The position numbers were made by a program, and so were the translations under genes. A model generated the notes under the pieces. It was not told the DNA's origin. It saw nothing but the letters and a program-made list of their open reading frames with translations, and did no database searches. Shown piece by piece: positions 9,685 through 19,742 of a DNA stretch of 46,339 nucleotides. Position 1 is the stretch's first letter. Every line of letters starts with the position of its first letter. The stretch is from Betaproteobacteria bacterium. Lineage in GTDB: Bacteria; Pseudomonadota; Gammaproteobacteria; Burkholderiales; Burkholderiaceae_A. The stretch spans positions 1-46,339 of the forward strand of contig VGHK01000017.1 in the NCBI GenBank assembly GCA_016868305.1, read 5' to 3'.

Positions 9685-10559
9685 AACAATAATGCTCCTT
9701 CAAAGACAGTGGTTGCCGGCCCGGTCATGCGCACGGGGTCATTGGCGTCGCCCGACCATCGAATCGTGAGCCGCCCGCCTCGGGTGGATACCGCAATAGG
9801 CAGACTCGGAGAAAGCCGTTCTTGGAGGATGCCACTGACCACTGCGGCGCAGGCCCCGGTTCCGCAAGACAAGGTTTCTCCCGCCCCGCGCTCGAATACC
9901 CGCAAGGCGATATGACCCGGATCGAGCCATTGGGCAAACCCGGCATTTACGCTCTTGGGCAGGCGACCATGTTCTTGTAAGAAGCGGCCTTCATCCCGCA
10001 CCGGATGGCCCTCGACAGCCGCAACCCATTGCAAGAGATGCGGGTTTCCCATAGATACTGGGTCTAGCCAGAGCGTCTGCCCTTGAGGCCCAGTAAGGCC
10101 ATAGCAGGTTGTCCGCCCCCGCACCTCGGTTGGCAGGTCTGTAGTGTCGAAGGGCAGGCTCTCAGGTAGAAGCTGGGGCCGACCCATATCGACCTCGACC
10201 TCACCATCGGGCGTGAGGCGGGGCACGATGACTCCGGCCTTGGTCTGCACGCGAATCGAAGGCCCGCGGGCAAGCCCTTTATCGATGACAAATCGCACAA
10301 AACAGCGGGCACCGTTGCCGCATTGCTCCACCTCACTGCCATCGGCATTGAAGATGCGGTAGTGGAAGTCAGAGTCTGGCGTGCGGGCGGGCTCTACAAC
10401 GAGGATCTGATCGGCACCCACCCCAAACCTACGGTCTGCGATACGACGAATCTGCTCGGGCGCGAGGACCCAGGGGTCTAGTCCTTGCAGGGCGTTGATC
10501 ACGACAAAGTCGTTTCCCGCCCCCTGCATCTTCGTAAAGGTGAGCTGCATGTCCAGCAT
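9681..10559 (-). CDS. dapF: Diaminopimelate epimerase
   Basis: Interconverts LL- and meso-diaminopimelate for lysine and peptidoglycan synthesis by a two-base cysteine mechanism. Both catalytic cysteines are present: Cys80 in EVEQCGNGARC and Cys232 in GETLSCGTGAC. FTKMQGAGNDF near the N-terminus is the family signature. The open frame extends far upstream through the lpxL-like gene, but family alignment places the start at ATG 10559 or the second ATG at 10550. I used 10559, nine bases after the upstream stop. The product is 292 residues. Confidence 0.96.
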   Translation of the reverse strand: MLDMQLTFTKMQGAGNDFVVINALQGLDPWVLAPEQIRRIADRRFGVGADQILVVEPARTPDSDFHYRIFNADGSEVEQCGNGARCFVRFVIDKGLARGPSIRVQTKAGVIVPRLTPDGEVEVDMGRPQLLPESLPFDTTDLPTEVRGRTTCYGLTGPQGQTLWLDPVSMGNPHLLQWVAAVEGHPVRDEGRFLQEHGRLPKSVNAGFAQWLDPGHIALRVFERGAGETLSCGTGACAAVVSGILQERLSPSLPIAVSTRGGRLTIRWSGDANDPVRMTGPATTVFEGALLL

Positions 10560-10567
10560 TATGGGGC

Positions 10568-11470
10568 TTAGGAATAGACCGAAGAAAGCCCGGGCGGACG
10601 GGTCTTGAATCTCCGGTGCGTCCAGAGATACTGGCTCGGGTCTTCGCGAATCCAGCCTTCTATCTTCTGGTTGAGATCGGTGACACAGGTCGCAAGGTCT
10701 TGTTCGTCTGCCTCGTCGTAGCGCCACCCAGGGTAGAACCGAGCCTCGTATCCTTCGGGCGTGAGCCGGGTGACCATGGGTACCACCGTGGCCTTGGCCA
10801 TGCGCGCCAGTCGTACGAGGCTTGTTGGGGTGGCGGCAGGTTCCCCAAAAAATGGCGCAAAGACGGCGCCATTTCGGCCGAAGTCCATATCCGAAGAGAA
10901 ATGCGCGGTTGTGCCGTCGCGCAGTATCCGCGCGAGCCTGCCAATGCCCTCCCGTCGGGAAATGAGAATTGCGTTTGCGAATCGATTCCGACCCTCTAGC
11001 ATCCAACGGTCCATTGCAGGAATCGACTGATTGGAATACAGACAGACAAGCATCCGATCAATCTGCAGTCGCGTACCCCCGGCATCAATGCCAAGAAAGT
11101 GGGGCGCCAGGACAATCACAGGACCCAGTCTGGAACTGTCTGCGGCCTGAAGATGCTCTAGCCCCGAGACCCGCACGCGTCGAATAATCTCCTCTTGTGG
11201 CTCTCGCCAGAGCCAGAAAAGGTCAAACAGGGCGATTGAGAACTGTTTAAAGAAAAGCTTCGCTACCTCTGTGCGCTGGGTCTCGGACCATTCCGGAAAG
11301 CAGATCCGCAGGTTGGTCTGGGCAATCCGTCGCCGCCGCCCTGCCACTCGGTAGGCAGCCGCACCAACAGCCGCAGCGCAGCTTCTTTGCAGGCGCAATG
11401 GCAGCCTGCTCAGCAGGCTGCCCAGACCCAGGGCGAGCATGGCCGCGATGGATTTAAAGAGGCTGACCAT
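10568..11470 (-). CDS. lpxL: LpxL/HtrB-family lipid A acyltransferase
   Basis: An inner-membrane acyltransferase of the lauroyl/myristoyl transferase family that adds a secondary acyl chain to Kdo2-lipid A. One N-terminal hydrophobic segment (residues about 8-25) anchors the protein. APHFLGIDAG gives the HX4D catalytic pair, and the DMDFGRNGAVFAPFFG block is the second conserved motif. QYLWTHRRFKTRP near the C-terminus is typical. The 300 residues are full length. Its start overlaps the end of the upstream paralogue by 17 bases, and dapF follows after eight bases. Which acyl position each paralogue serves cannot be read from the sequence. Confidence 0.88.
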   Translation of the reverse strand: MVSLFKSIAAMLALGLGSLLSRLPLRLQRSCAAAVGAAAYRVAGRRRRIAQTNLRICFPEWSETQRTEVAKLFFKQFSIALFDLFWLWREPQEEIIRRVRVSGLEHLQAADSSRLGPVIVLAPHFLGIDAGGTRLQIDRMLVCLYSNQSIPAMDRWMLEGRNRFANAILISRREGIGRLARILRDGTTAHFSSDMDFGRNGAVFAPFFGEPAATPTSLVRLARMAKATVVPMVTRLTPEGYEARFYPGWRYDEADEQDLATCVTDLNQKIEGWIREDPSQYLWTHRRFKTRPPGLSSVYS

Positions 11471-12338
11471 GGATTTTTTTGTACCGGTTGTAGCCCCACA
11501 GGTACTGCTCGGGCGCGCGCGCGATATGGGCCTCGACCTCCTTATTCATGAGACCAACGGCTTCTTGTAGCGAAATCGAAGGCAGAAGATCGTCGAAGAA
11601 CGTCTCTTCGCCTTGACTATCCCGCACCTTCCAGGGCGCTAGCCGAAGACTCCAGCCTGCGTCGGTTCGCAGCGCCGCGGCCCAGATAATAGCCGCGCCC
11701 GTTGCCTGAGCCATGCGTATGGGCAGGGTCATGGTGTAGGCGGGCCTTCCAAAGAAGTCCGCGACCAGGCCTTCGCCTTCGGAGGGGACCTGATCTGGAA
11801 GCAGCCCTATCGCGCCCCCCTGTTTCAGCGCACGCATCAACTGGCGTACGCCCTGGGCATTTGCGGGCACGGGTCGGACCCCTTCGGCAGATCGAAATGT
11901 CCGCAAGAGCCTTTCAATTTCCATCCGACGCGCGGGGCGGTAAAGGACAGTTAAGGGGAACTCCCGGGCGACCCGCCGGGCGGCAAGCTCGAAGGCGCCT
12001 AGGTGGGGCGTCAGGAAAATCAGTCCTTTGCCTTTGGACAGCGCTGCAGACATTTCCTGCAGGCCTGAGACCTCCATGGCCATCTCGGTCTCTGGGCGGC
12101 ACCAGACCCTGGGCAGTTCGCTCAGCATCAGGCCGGACTGGGCAATAGCCCTGAGCTTGCCGGGGGGCCTTGACTCAGGCGCAGACCGACGCCAGTAGAG
12201 GAGGGCCTGCGACCATTGGGTATTGAAATCGCGACGATAACGCGCAGACCCAAGCCACATTAACAATCCGAGAAGAAACCCGAAGGCCCTGAGCACCGGC
12301 AGGGGCAAAAAGGAGGCCAATTTGAATAGAGTCTGCAT
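11454..12338 (-). CDS. Second LpxL-family (lysophospholipid-type) acyltransferase
   Basis: A paralogue of the neighbouring lpxL-like product. TPHLGAFEL gives the HX4E active-site pair (Glu instead of Asp, common in this branch). LLPDQVPSEGEG with DFFGRPAYTMTLP is the second motif, and EQYLWGYNRYKK the C-terminal one. One N-terminal membrane segment is visible (PVLRAFGFLLGLLMWLG). ATG at 12338 is preferred to GTG at 12344. No clear ribosome binding site precedes either, although TATAGT lies directly upstream. The gene is divergent from metK. Confidence 0.85.
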   Translation of the reverse strand: MQTLFKLASFLPLPVLRAFGFLLGLLMWLGSARYRRDFNTQWSQALLYWRRSAPESRPPGKLRAIAQSGLMLSELPRVWCRPETEMAMEVSGLQEMSAALSKGKGLIFLTPHLGAFELAARRVAREFPLTVLYRPARRMEIERLLRTFRSAEGVRPVPANAQGVRQLMRALKQGGAIGLLPDQVPSEGEGLVADFFGRPAYTMTLPIRMAQATGAAIIWAAALRTDAGWSLRLAPWKVRDSQGEETFFDDLLPSISLQEAVGLMNKEVEAHIARAPEQYLWGYNRYKKIHGQPL

Positions 12339-12412
12339 AACCACTATAGTGAGTGCATCGCCGATTTAATCGACAACTTGCGGGGCGATTGTCGTTCAAA
12401 TACCGCTAAAGC

Positions 12413-12509
12413 GTTTGCCATACGCGACACAGGGCCATAGGTTTAAGGCCACAACTCCTTCGGCAAGCACTGACAGCAACCGCAAGCGGTCTATCCGATG
12501 GAGAGTGCT
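12413..12509 (+). promoter_or_regulatory. Candidate structured leader controlling metK translation
   Basis: The 165-base gap before metK holds pairings that cannot coexist. Helix A pairs 12413-12419 (GTTTGCC) with 12462-12468 (GGCAAGC), enclosing GGCC (12433-12436) and GGCC (12447-12450). Helix B pairs 12466-12471 (AGCACT) with 12504-12509 (AGTGCT), the six bases immediately before the ATG, and encloses the ribosome binding site GGAG (12500-12503) and a small ACCG-CAAG-CGGT hairpin. The two helices share 12466-12468. CTCC at 12455-12458 could also pair with GGAG. This looks like an expression platform, and SAM or methionine would be logical signals, but I do not recognise a named class. Confidence 0.4.
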
Positions 12510-13676
12510 ATGTCTCAAGATTTCTTTTTTACCTCTGAATCCGTCTCTGAAGGGCACCCTGACAAGGTTTCCGACCAGGTCTCTGACGCTATTCTGGATG
12601 CCATCCTGGCCCAGGATCCCTACTCGCGCGTTGCCGCCGAGACGCTCTGTAACACCGGCCTGGTGGTACTCGCTGGCGAAATCACCACCCAGGCCAATGT
12701 GGACTACATCCAGGTAGCGCGAGAAACCATTAAGGGTATTGGCTACGACAACACCGACTACGGGATTGACTACAAGGGCTGCGCGGTTCTGGTGGCCTAT
12801 GACAAGCAGAGCCCGGACATTGCCCGTGGCGTCAATGCGGCCCATGATGACAACCTCGACCAGGGTGCGGGCGACCAAGGACTGATGTTTGGCTATGCCT
12901 GTGATGAGACTCCTGTATTGATGCCTGCTGCGATCTACCTTTCACATCGTCTGGTGGAGCGGCAGTCGCTCTTGCGTCGCGACGGTCGAATGCCCTGGCT
13001 ACGGCCGGATGCCAAGTCTCAGGTTACCTTGCGCTACGAGAATGGGCGCCCTGAGCGCATCGACACCGTGGTCTTGTCCACGCAGCATAGCCCTGATATT
13101 GGTCTCGAGTCTCTGCGCGAGGCAGTGATCGAGGAGATCATTAAGCCGGTTCTGCCCAAGGACCTGGTCAAGGGCGAGATTAAGTATCTGGTGAATCCTA
13201 CCGGGCGGTTTGTGGTCGGTGGCCCCCAGGGTGACTGCGGCTTAACGGGACGCAAAATTATCGTCGATACCTATGGCGGCGCGGCGCCCCATGGCGGTGG
13301 CGCATTCTCGGGCAAGGACCCATCCAAGGTAGACCGATCGGCAGCCTATGCCTGCCGATACGTTGCAAAGAACATTGTTGCTGCGGGCCTTGCCAAGAAG
13401 GCCTTGATTCAGGTGAGCTATGCCATTGGGGTTGCCCGGCCCACCTCTGTCTGGGTAAGCACCGAAGGCACCGGGGTGGTCGCAGACGAGCGTATAGCCA
13501 AGGCGGTGGGCCAGATCTTTGACCTCAGACCGAAGGGGATTATCAAGATGCTGGATCTGCTCAGGCCGATCTACCGCAAGACCGCGTCTTATGGGCATTT
13601 CGGGCGAGAAGAACCCGAATTTACCTGGGAGGCGACAGACCGCGCCCAGGCACTGCGTCAGGCCTGTGGGCTGTAG
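12510..13676 (+). CDS. metK: S-adenosylmethionine synthetase
   Basis: Makes SAM from methionine and [19 protein letters not shown] near the N-terminus carries the catalytic His and metal-binding Asp, [12 protein letters not shown] is the ATP-binding signature, and [16 protein letters not shown] the phosphate-binding loop. The 388 residues are full length. ATG at 12510 is chosen over in-frame ATG 12498 because [11 protein letters not shown] is the usual N-terminus and GGAG at 12500-12503 gives a six-base gap. The COG0523 gene begins three bases after the stop, so both are likely on one transcript. Confidence 0.98.
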   Translation: MSQDFFFTSESVSEGHPDKVSDQVSDAILDAILAQDPYSRVAAETLCNTGLVVLAGEITTQANVDYIQVARETIKGIGYDNTDYGIDYKGCAVLVAYDKQSPDIARGVNAAHDDNLDQGAGDQGLMFGYACDETPVLMPAAIYLSHRLVERQSLLRRDGRMPWLRPDAKSQVTLRYENGRPERIDTVVLSTQHSPDIGLESLREAVIEEIIKPVLPKDLVKGEIKYLVNPTGRFVVGGPQGDCGLTGRKIIVDTYGGAAPHGGGAFSGKDPSKVDRSAAYACRYVAKNIVAAGLAKKALIQVSYAIGVARPTSVWVSTEGTGVVADERIAKAVGQIFDLRPKGIIKMLDLLRPIYRKTASYGHFGREEPEFTWEATDRAQALRQACGL

Positions 13677-13678
13677 CG

Positions 13679-14672
13679 ATGATTCCTGTCACGATACTCA
13701 CGGGCTTTTTGGGCGCAGGCAAGACCACGCTGCTAAAGCGTATCTTGTCAGAGTCGCATGGCCAGTATCTTGTCAGAGCCGCATGGCCAGAAGATCGCAG
13801 TGATTGAGAATGAGTTTGGCCAGGAGAGCATCGATAACGAGCTGCTGTTTGCCGATCAGCAAGAGCGTATTATCGAGATGAACAATGGCTGCCTCTGCTG
13901 CACGGTAAGAGGCGACCTTGTGGAGATGCTCGGCCGGCTGGCTGAACGCCGTAAGGCCGGTGAGGTCTCTTTTGACCGCGTGGTGATCGAGACCACCGGG
14001 CTTGCGGAGCCTGGCCCTGTGGCACAGACGTTTTTTGTTGACGATGCCATAGCCGATCAGTACCTCATCGATGCGGTGATCACGGTAGTGGATGCCGTGC
14101 ATGGCCCTGTGCAGCTCTCTGAGCACTCCGAGGCGCAGGCCCAGGTGGGCTTTGCTGACCGAATCCTTATCTCCAAGGCCGACCTCGTGTCTGAAGAAGC
14201 GCTGTCAGCGCTCAGGCGACGCCTGGTGGCCATGAACCCACGTGCCCCTATTCGTTTGGTGCATTTTGGTGAGGTACCGATTGCAGAGGTCTTCGATATT
14301 CGGGGGTTTAATCTCAATGCCGCCCTGGATCTTGACCCCGATTTTCTCGATACCGAAAAGCATCACCATCACGATGATGATGTTGGATCATTTTTGTTTA
14401 AGGCAGAGCGGCCGTTTGATAGCGATAAGTTTGAGGCTTTCATCTCTGCGGTGAGCCAGGCCTATGGGCCGGAGCTCTTTCGCTATAAAGGGGTTCTCTG
14501 GATCAAAGGAAGCGACCACCAGATGATCTTTCAGGGGGTGCATATGCTCATGGGAGGGGACAAAGGCCGCCCTTGGGCCGCCTCTGAGAAGCGGCAGACC
14601 CGCATTGTCTTTATTGGCCGTCGCCTTCCGCAGGATACAATCGTCAAAGGTCTCACCCAGTGTCTTGTCTGA
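13679..14672 (+). pseudogene. COG0523 (CobW-type) metal-chaperone GTPase, frameshifted by a 25-bp duplication
   Basis: From ATG 13679 the frame gives [20 protein letters not shown], a perfect Walker A start of a COG0523 GTPase, but it runs out of family sequence after ILSESHGQ and stops at 13805-13807. The rest of the protein continues in another frame: [18 protein letters not shown], the metal-binding NNGCLCC, ETTGLAEPGP, the SKADL guanine motif, a HHHHDDD metal-binding stretch and the C-terminal domain. The shift coincides with a tandem duplication of 25 bases at 13741-13790; deleting one unit restores a normal reading frame. Translation could restart at ATG 13758, but that product would lack the P-loop. 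Neighbours are metK and dksA. Confidence 0.85.
13741..13790 (+). repeat. 25-bp tandem duplication inside the COG0523 gene
   Basis: Units 13741-13765 and 13766-13790 begin TATCTTGTCAGAG and end CGCATGGCCAG; they differ at one position (T at 13754, C at 13779). Because 25 is not a multiple of three, the second unit shifts the frame. The single difference argues against a simple duplicated-read artefact, but the raw reads would be needed to exclude one. Confidence 0.95.
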
Positions 14673-14712
14673 GGTTGAGGTGGGCTGAACCTGTTTGACT
14701 GAAGGTGGTGTT

Positions 14713-16034
<1,322 letters not shown>

Positions 16035-16063
16035 TCTGTCGGTTCAGGCAGGCAGGGCAGGCA

Positions 16064-16822
16064 ATGCATCGTCTTGGTCGCCTTGGGCGAAGGCCCTCTC
16101 GATCTGACGACCAGCAACGGCGGGTATGGCTGATCGACCTGGATAACACCCTTCACGATGCCAGCTGGCGTCTGATGGCCGAAATCAATGCGCGCATGAC
16201 CGGCTTTATATCGGATCGTCTGGGCGTGTCTCTGCAGGCTGCCGGAGCGCTGCGCACCAGGTACTGGCATCGCTACGGGGCCACCCTTCTTGGGCTGATC
16301 CGCCATCACGGTGTAGAGGCTAACGATTTCCTGCGTGCGACGCATCCGGACCGTGACCTGCCTCCTTTCGTGGCACGCAGGCCGGGCCTGAGGCGGGAAC
16401 TGGCGGCGCTCACGGGTCAGCGCTGGCTGGTCACCAATGCGCCTCGGGACTACACCGACCACTTGTTGCGAATTCTCGGTATTGCCCAGTGTTTTGACCG
16501 GCTGGTGTGTATCGATGACATGCATTCGATATCGCGGTTGCGGCCCAAGCCCCACCCATTGCTGTGGCGACGCCTCATTCGCGCTGCGGGCCGCAGGCCC
16601 TCCGAGCTCTGTCTCATCGACGACAGTGCTGCGAACCTTCGCACTGCCCATCGGGTGGGGATTGGCACGGCCCGGCTATGGGCCTCGCCAAGCCAGCGAA
16701 AACTTGGCTGGGCGCATCAAAGGCCAGCCTCTGCCCTGCGCCCTTCCTATGTACGGGTTCAAGTAAACTCATGGCCATCGTTGATCCGTCGTCTCGGCGA
16801 CAGGCCACAAGGGAGACCATGA
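16064..16822 (+). CDS. HAD-family pyrimidine 5'-nucleotidase-like phosphatase
   Basis: A haloacid-dehalogenase hydrolase of the SDT1/PPM1 pyrimidine nucleotidase type. DLDNTL (25-30) supplies the nucleophilic and acid/base aspartates, VTNAP is motif II, RPKPHP carries the motif III lysine, and LCLIDDSAANLRTA holds the motif IV acidic pair. The N-terminal 20 residues and the Arg-rich tail after residue 215 are not family-conserved. Length is 252 residues. Its TGA overlaps the slmA start (ATGATG), indicating coupling, and slmA usually follows such a gene in Burkholderiales. Confidence 0.88.
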   Translation: MHRLGRLGRRPSRSDDQQRRVWLIDLDNTLHDASWRLMAEINARMTGFISDRLGVSLQAAGALRTRYWHRYGATLLGLIRHHGVEANDFLRATHPDRDLPPFVARRPGLRRELAALTGQRWLVTNAPRDYTDHLLRILGIAQCFDRLVCIDDMHSISRLRPKPHPLLWRRLIRAAGRRPSELCLIDDSAANLRTAHRVGIGTARLWASPSQRKLGWAHQRPASALRPSYVRVQVNSWPSLIRRLGDRPQGRP

Positions 16823-17430
16823 TGCAGAGCATCGAGGCAGGCGATTCTTCGCGTAAGCGGCTCAAGCCAGGCGAGCGCAAGCTCCAGATCCTTCAGGCTA
16901 TGGCCCTCATGCTCGAGCAGGAATCGGAGAAGGTCACTACGGCGGGGCTTGCCTCCCGGCTTCAGGTGTCAGAGGCGGCCCTGTACCGACACTTTGCCAG
17001 TAAGGCCCAGATGTATGAGGGGCTCCTGGAGTTTATTGAGCAGACGATCTTTGGCTTGATTAACCAGATTGATGCCGAGAACGACCCGCCTCAGTTGAGG
17101 GCAAGGGCCATCGTGCTGATGCTTCTGAATTTTGCAGAGACCAACCCCGGTATGACACGTGTACTTACCGGGGAGGCCTTGGCCTACGAAAACCTGCGTC
17201 TGCAGCAACGGGTAAACCAGTTACTAGACCGAACCGAAGCCTCTCTGCGACAGTGCCTGAAGCTGCAGCTTGCCCAGTCAGACGGTACACCGCCCTTACT
17301 GGATCCCGCGCTGCAGGCAAGCCTTTTGATGGGCTTTGTTCTGGGGCGGTGGCTGCGGTTCTCTAAGACTGCTTTTCGGGCAAGGCCCAGTGAATCCGCC
17401 GAGGCGATTCTGCTTGCTCTGTTCCCTTAA
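16819..17430 (+). CDS. slmA: Nucleoid occlusion factor SlmA
   Basis: A TetR-family DNA-binding protein that blocks FtsZ assembly over the nucleoid. KPGERKLQILQAMALMLEQ followed by ITTAGLA-type sequence (VTTAGLASRLQVSEAALYRHFASKAQMYEGL) is the N-terminal helix-turn-helix with the characteristic SEAALYRHF recognition helix. The C-terminal domain is helical. The product is 203 residues. AAGGGAG precedes ATG 16819; the second ATG (16822) would give better spacing, so either may be used. It ends 14 bases from the convergent MoeB-like gene. Confidence 0.92.
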   Translation: MMQSIEAGDSSRKRLKPGERKLQILQAMALMLEQESEKVTTAGLASRLQVSEAALYRHFASKAQMYEGLLEFIEQTIFGLINQIDAENDPPQLRARAIVLMLLNFAETNPGMTRVLTGEALAYENLRLQQRVNQLLDRTEASLRQCLKLQLAQSDGTPPLLDPALQASLLMGFVLGRWLRFSKTAFRARPSESAEAILLALFP

Positions 17431-17443
17431 AGAAGGTGTTGCC

Positions 17444-18250
17444 CTATCGCACTGGGGGACGGTTCTGGCAGACAGGGCATCCTAGGCGGGCGGAGAATCG
17501 TAGGGTCTCGAGTCTGGGCTCCTTTGCGTCGAACACGCGAAGCGCCCCGGCGGACGGTTTTTTTCCTAAGAGAATCTTGAGAGCCTCATTGGCCTGAAGC
17601 AGCCCCATCGTGCCGACGGCTGTGCTAAACACACCGTAGGCGCCGCAGGCAGCCTCTTTGGGGGGATTGGCCGGATCAAACAGGCATGCGTAGCAGCCGG
17701 CCTCGGGCTGGTTCGGGTCAACCACAAGGAGCTGTCCCGACCACTGCAGTGCCGAGGCCGAAATAAGGGGCTTGCCCAGATGGATACAAGTCCGATTGAT
17801 CTCCTGGCGCACGGAAAACTGGTCGGTACAGTCAAGCACAAGGTCAGCCCCCGCAACCCAGGGGCTGAGGTTTGCGCTTGTGGCGCGTTCGGTATGCTCT
17901 TCGACCTGAAGCCTGGGAGCCAGCTGCCTGAGCTTCTGGGCGACCACCTCTGCCTTATACCTGCCAAGGTCGTCTGGGCTAAAGAGCACCTGTCTTGGAA
18001 GATTCGACAGGGACACCGTATCGGGGTCGATCAGGCGCATAGCCTGTAGCCCCGCCTGAGCCATATAAAGTGCCACAGGCGCCCCAAGGCCCCCTAGTCC
18101 GACTAAAAGCACCCGTTTCTGGCAAAGAGACAGCAGGTCGACCTCATCGAAATCCGCAAGCAAGAGCAGCCGGCTGAACTGCGACAACTGATCTGCATCG
18201 AGGCCAGAGGCTTTACTGCCCTCGGCCCGACCCTGGCCAGCGCCTGCCAT
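17444..18250 (-). CDS. moeB: HesA/MoeB/ThiF-family adenylyltransferase
   Basis: An E1-like enzyme that adenylates the C-terminus of a sulfur-carrier protein such as MoaD or ThiS. GLGGLGAP (51-58) is the ATP-binding loop, LSNLPRQVLF holds the conserved Arg-Gln, and DCTDQFSVRQEIN the carrier-binding region. CYACLF and CPVC provide the two Cys pairs of the structural zinc site. There is no C-terminal rhodanese domain. Sequence alone does not separate MoeB from ThiF, and no moaD or thiS is present in the window. It follows ctpA on the same strand, 31 bases downstream. Confidence 0.85.
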   Translation of the reverse strand: MAGAGQGRAEGSKASGLDADQLSQFSRLLLLADFDEVDLLSLCQKRVLLVGLGGLGAPVALYMAQAGLQAMRLIDPDTVSLSNLPRQVLFSPDDLGRYKAEVVAQKLRQLAPRLQVEEHTERATSANLSPWVAGADLVLDCTDQFSVRQEINRTCIHLGKPLISASALQWSGQLLVVDPNQPEAGCYACLFDPANPPKEAACGAYGVFSTAVGTMGLLQANEALKILLGKKPSAGALRVFDAKEPRLETLRFSARLGCPVCQNRPPVR

Positions 18251-18281
18251 GAACGGGGCTTTGGTGTCCCGGGCAACCGAC

Positions 18282-19739
18282 CTACTGCGGAAGGGCCGGT
18301 GCTGGCGAGGTGGCCACGGGCAGCCCCTGCAGGTGGTTCAGGGCCTGCCTGAGCTGATGATCGGTTTCAGATCCAAACTCGATTGGCGGACGTGCGCCCG
18401 CCGTGGGCGTAGCCTGACCGGGCTTGTCTGTGGGCCGGGCATTGGCCTTACCATTTGCTGGGCTTGCCTCTGGCGGCTTGCCGGAGGAGGAGCCTTTACC
18501 ACTCCCACCGGATTCAAGGTGCCGGCTAAGGTCTGACTCGCGCACACGGAACTGTTCGGTGACATCCCCCTCGGGCGTTTCCTCTACCCAGAAGTCAGGC
18601 CGAATACCCTTGGCCTGAATTGACCGCCCGGAAGGCGTGTAATAACGGGCAGTGGTAAGTTTGATGGCCGTGTTACTGGTAAGAGGCAGGATGGTCTGAA
18701 CCGACCCCTTGCCGAATGTCTGGGTGCCGAGAATCTGGGCACGTTTGTGGTCTTGCAGGGCCCCTGCCACGATCTCCGAGGCCGAGGCCGAACCGCCATT
18801 GACAAGCACTGCCATGGGAAGTGCTCGGGCCTTGGGGTTCAGCCCGGCAAGAGGGTCTGCCCCGCCCCGCAGATAGTCTGCAGGCCTTGCAGAATAGCTG
18901 CGCTTGGCATCGCTCTGGCGCCCATCGGTGGTGACAACCAGGGTGTTGGGCTGCAAAAAGGCTGCGGAGACACCGACCGCCGCGTGCAACAAGCCACCGG
19001 GATCGTTGCGCAGGTCGAGCACGATGCCCTTAATGGGCTTAGCCCGGTCGGCCTCTGACTGGGCAAGCAGCTTGTTCAGGTGGGACACCACAGAGGCAAC
19101 CGTGTGCTCCTGGAACTGCGTAATGCGGACATAGGCATAGCCGGGTTCAACATACTTCGACCGCACGCTCTGCACCCGAATGACGTCTCGCACGATCGTG
19201 ACGACGATCGGCATGGGTTCGCCCTTGCGCGACAGCGTGAGGGTGATGGAGGTCTTGGGCTTGCCGCGCATTAGCTTTACCGCGTCCTGCAGGTTCATGC
19301 CCTTGGTGGCCTTGTCGTCGATCTTAATAATCAGGTCGCCAGCCCGCACACCTGCCCGGGCAGCCGGAGTGTCTTCGATAGGCGAGACCACCCGAACAAA
19401 GCCGTCTTCGAGGCCCACTTCAATGCCGAGCCCGCCAAACTCCCCCTGCGTGCCCACCTGGAGCTCTTTAAATGCCTCGGCATCAAGGTAGGCTGAATGC
19501 GGGTCGAGCCCCGTGAGCATGCCGCTGATAGCCTCTGTGATGAGCTTTTTGTCCTCAACGGGCTCTACATAATGGGCCTTGATGGCGCCATAGACATCGG
19601 CAAACTGGCGCAGCTCTTCTACAGGAAGAGACACCCGGCCGTCGCGCTGGGCGACAGCAGAAATGCCTACACTGATCAGCAGTCCGCTGACCATTCCAAC
19701 GGCTACCCAGCCTACCGCTTTCAGACGTGATCCAGTCAT
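18282..19739 (-). CDS. ctpA: Carboxy-terminal processing protease (S41 family)
   Basis: A periplasmic serine protease that trims C-termini of exported proteins. Residues 8-30 form a signal peptide or anchor. A PDZ domain lies at about 95-185 (GEFGGLGIEVG ... PAARAGVRAGDLIIKID). The catalytic S41 domain includes LDLRNDPGG, the GSASASE nucleophile segment (about 316-322) and Lys344 in TFGKGSVQT. The tail from about residue 410 is a low-complexity Gly/Ser/Pro/Ala-rich stretch with no domain. Length is 485 residues. gpmA lies three bases upstream, so the two are co-transcribed. Confidence 0.94.
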   Translation of the reverse strand: MTGSRLKAVGWVAVGMVSGLLISVGISAVAQRDGRVSLPVEELRQFADVYGAIKAHYVEPVEDKKLITEAISGMLTGLDPHSAYLDAEAFKELQVGTQGEFGGLGIEVGLEDGFVRVVSPIEDTPAARAGVRAGDLIIKIDDKATKGMNLQDAVKLMRGKPKTSITLTLSRKGEPMPIVVTIVRDVIRVQSVRSKYVEPGYAYVRITQFQEHTVASVVSHLNKLLAQSEADRAKPIKGIVLDLRNDPGGLLHAAVGVSAAFLQPNTLVVTTDGRQSDAKRSYSARPADYLRGGADPLAGLNPKARALPMAVLVNGGSASASEIVAGALQDHKRAQILGTQTFGKGSVQTILPLTSNTAIKLTTARYYTPSGRSIQAKGIRPDFWVEETPEGDVTEQFRVRESDLSRHLESGGSGKGSSSGKPPEASPANGKANARPTDKPGQATPTAGARPPIEFGSETDHQLRQALNHLQGLPVATSPAPALPQ

Positions 19740-19742
19740 TTT

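Noticed and set aside
12342-12351. TATAGT as -10 of the lpxL-type genes
   Set aside because: It would start transcription almost at the start codon, and no -35 hexamer lies at the right distance.
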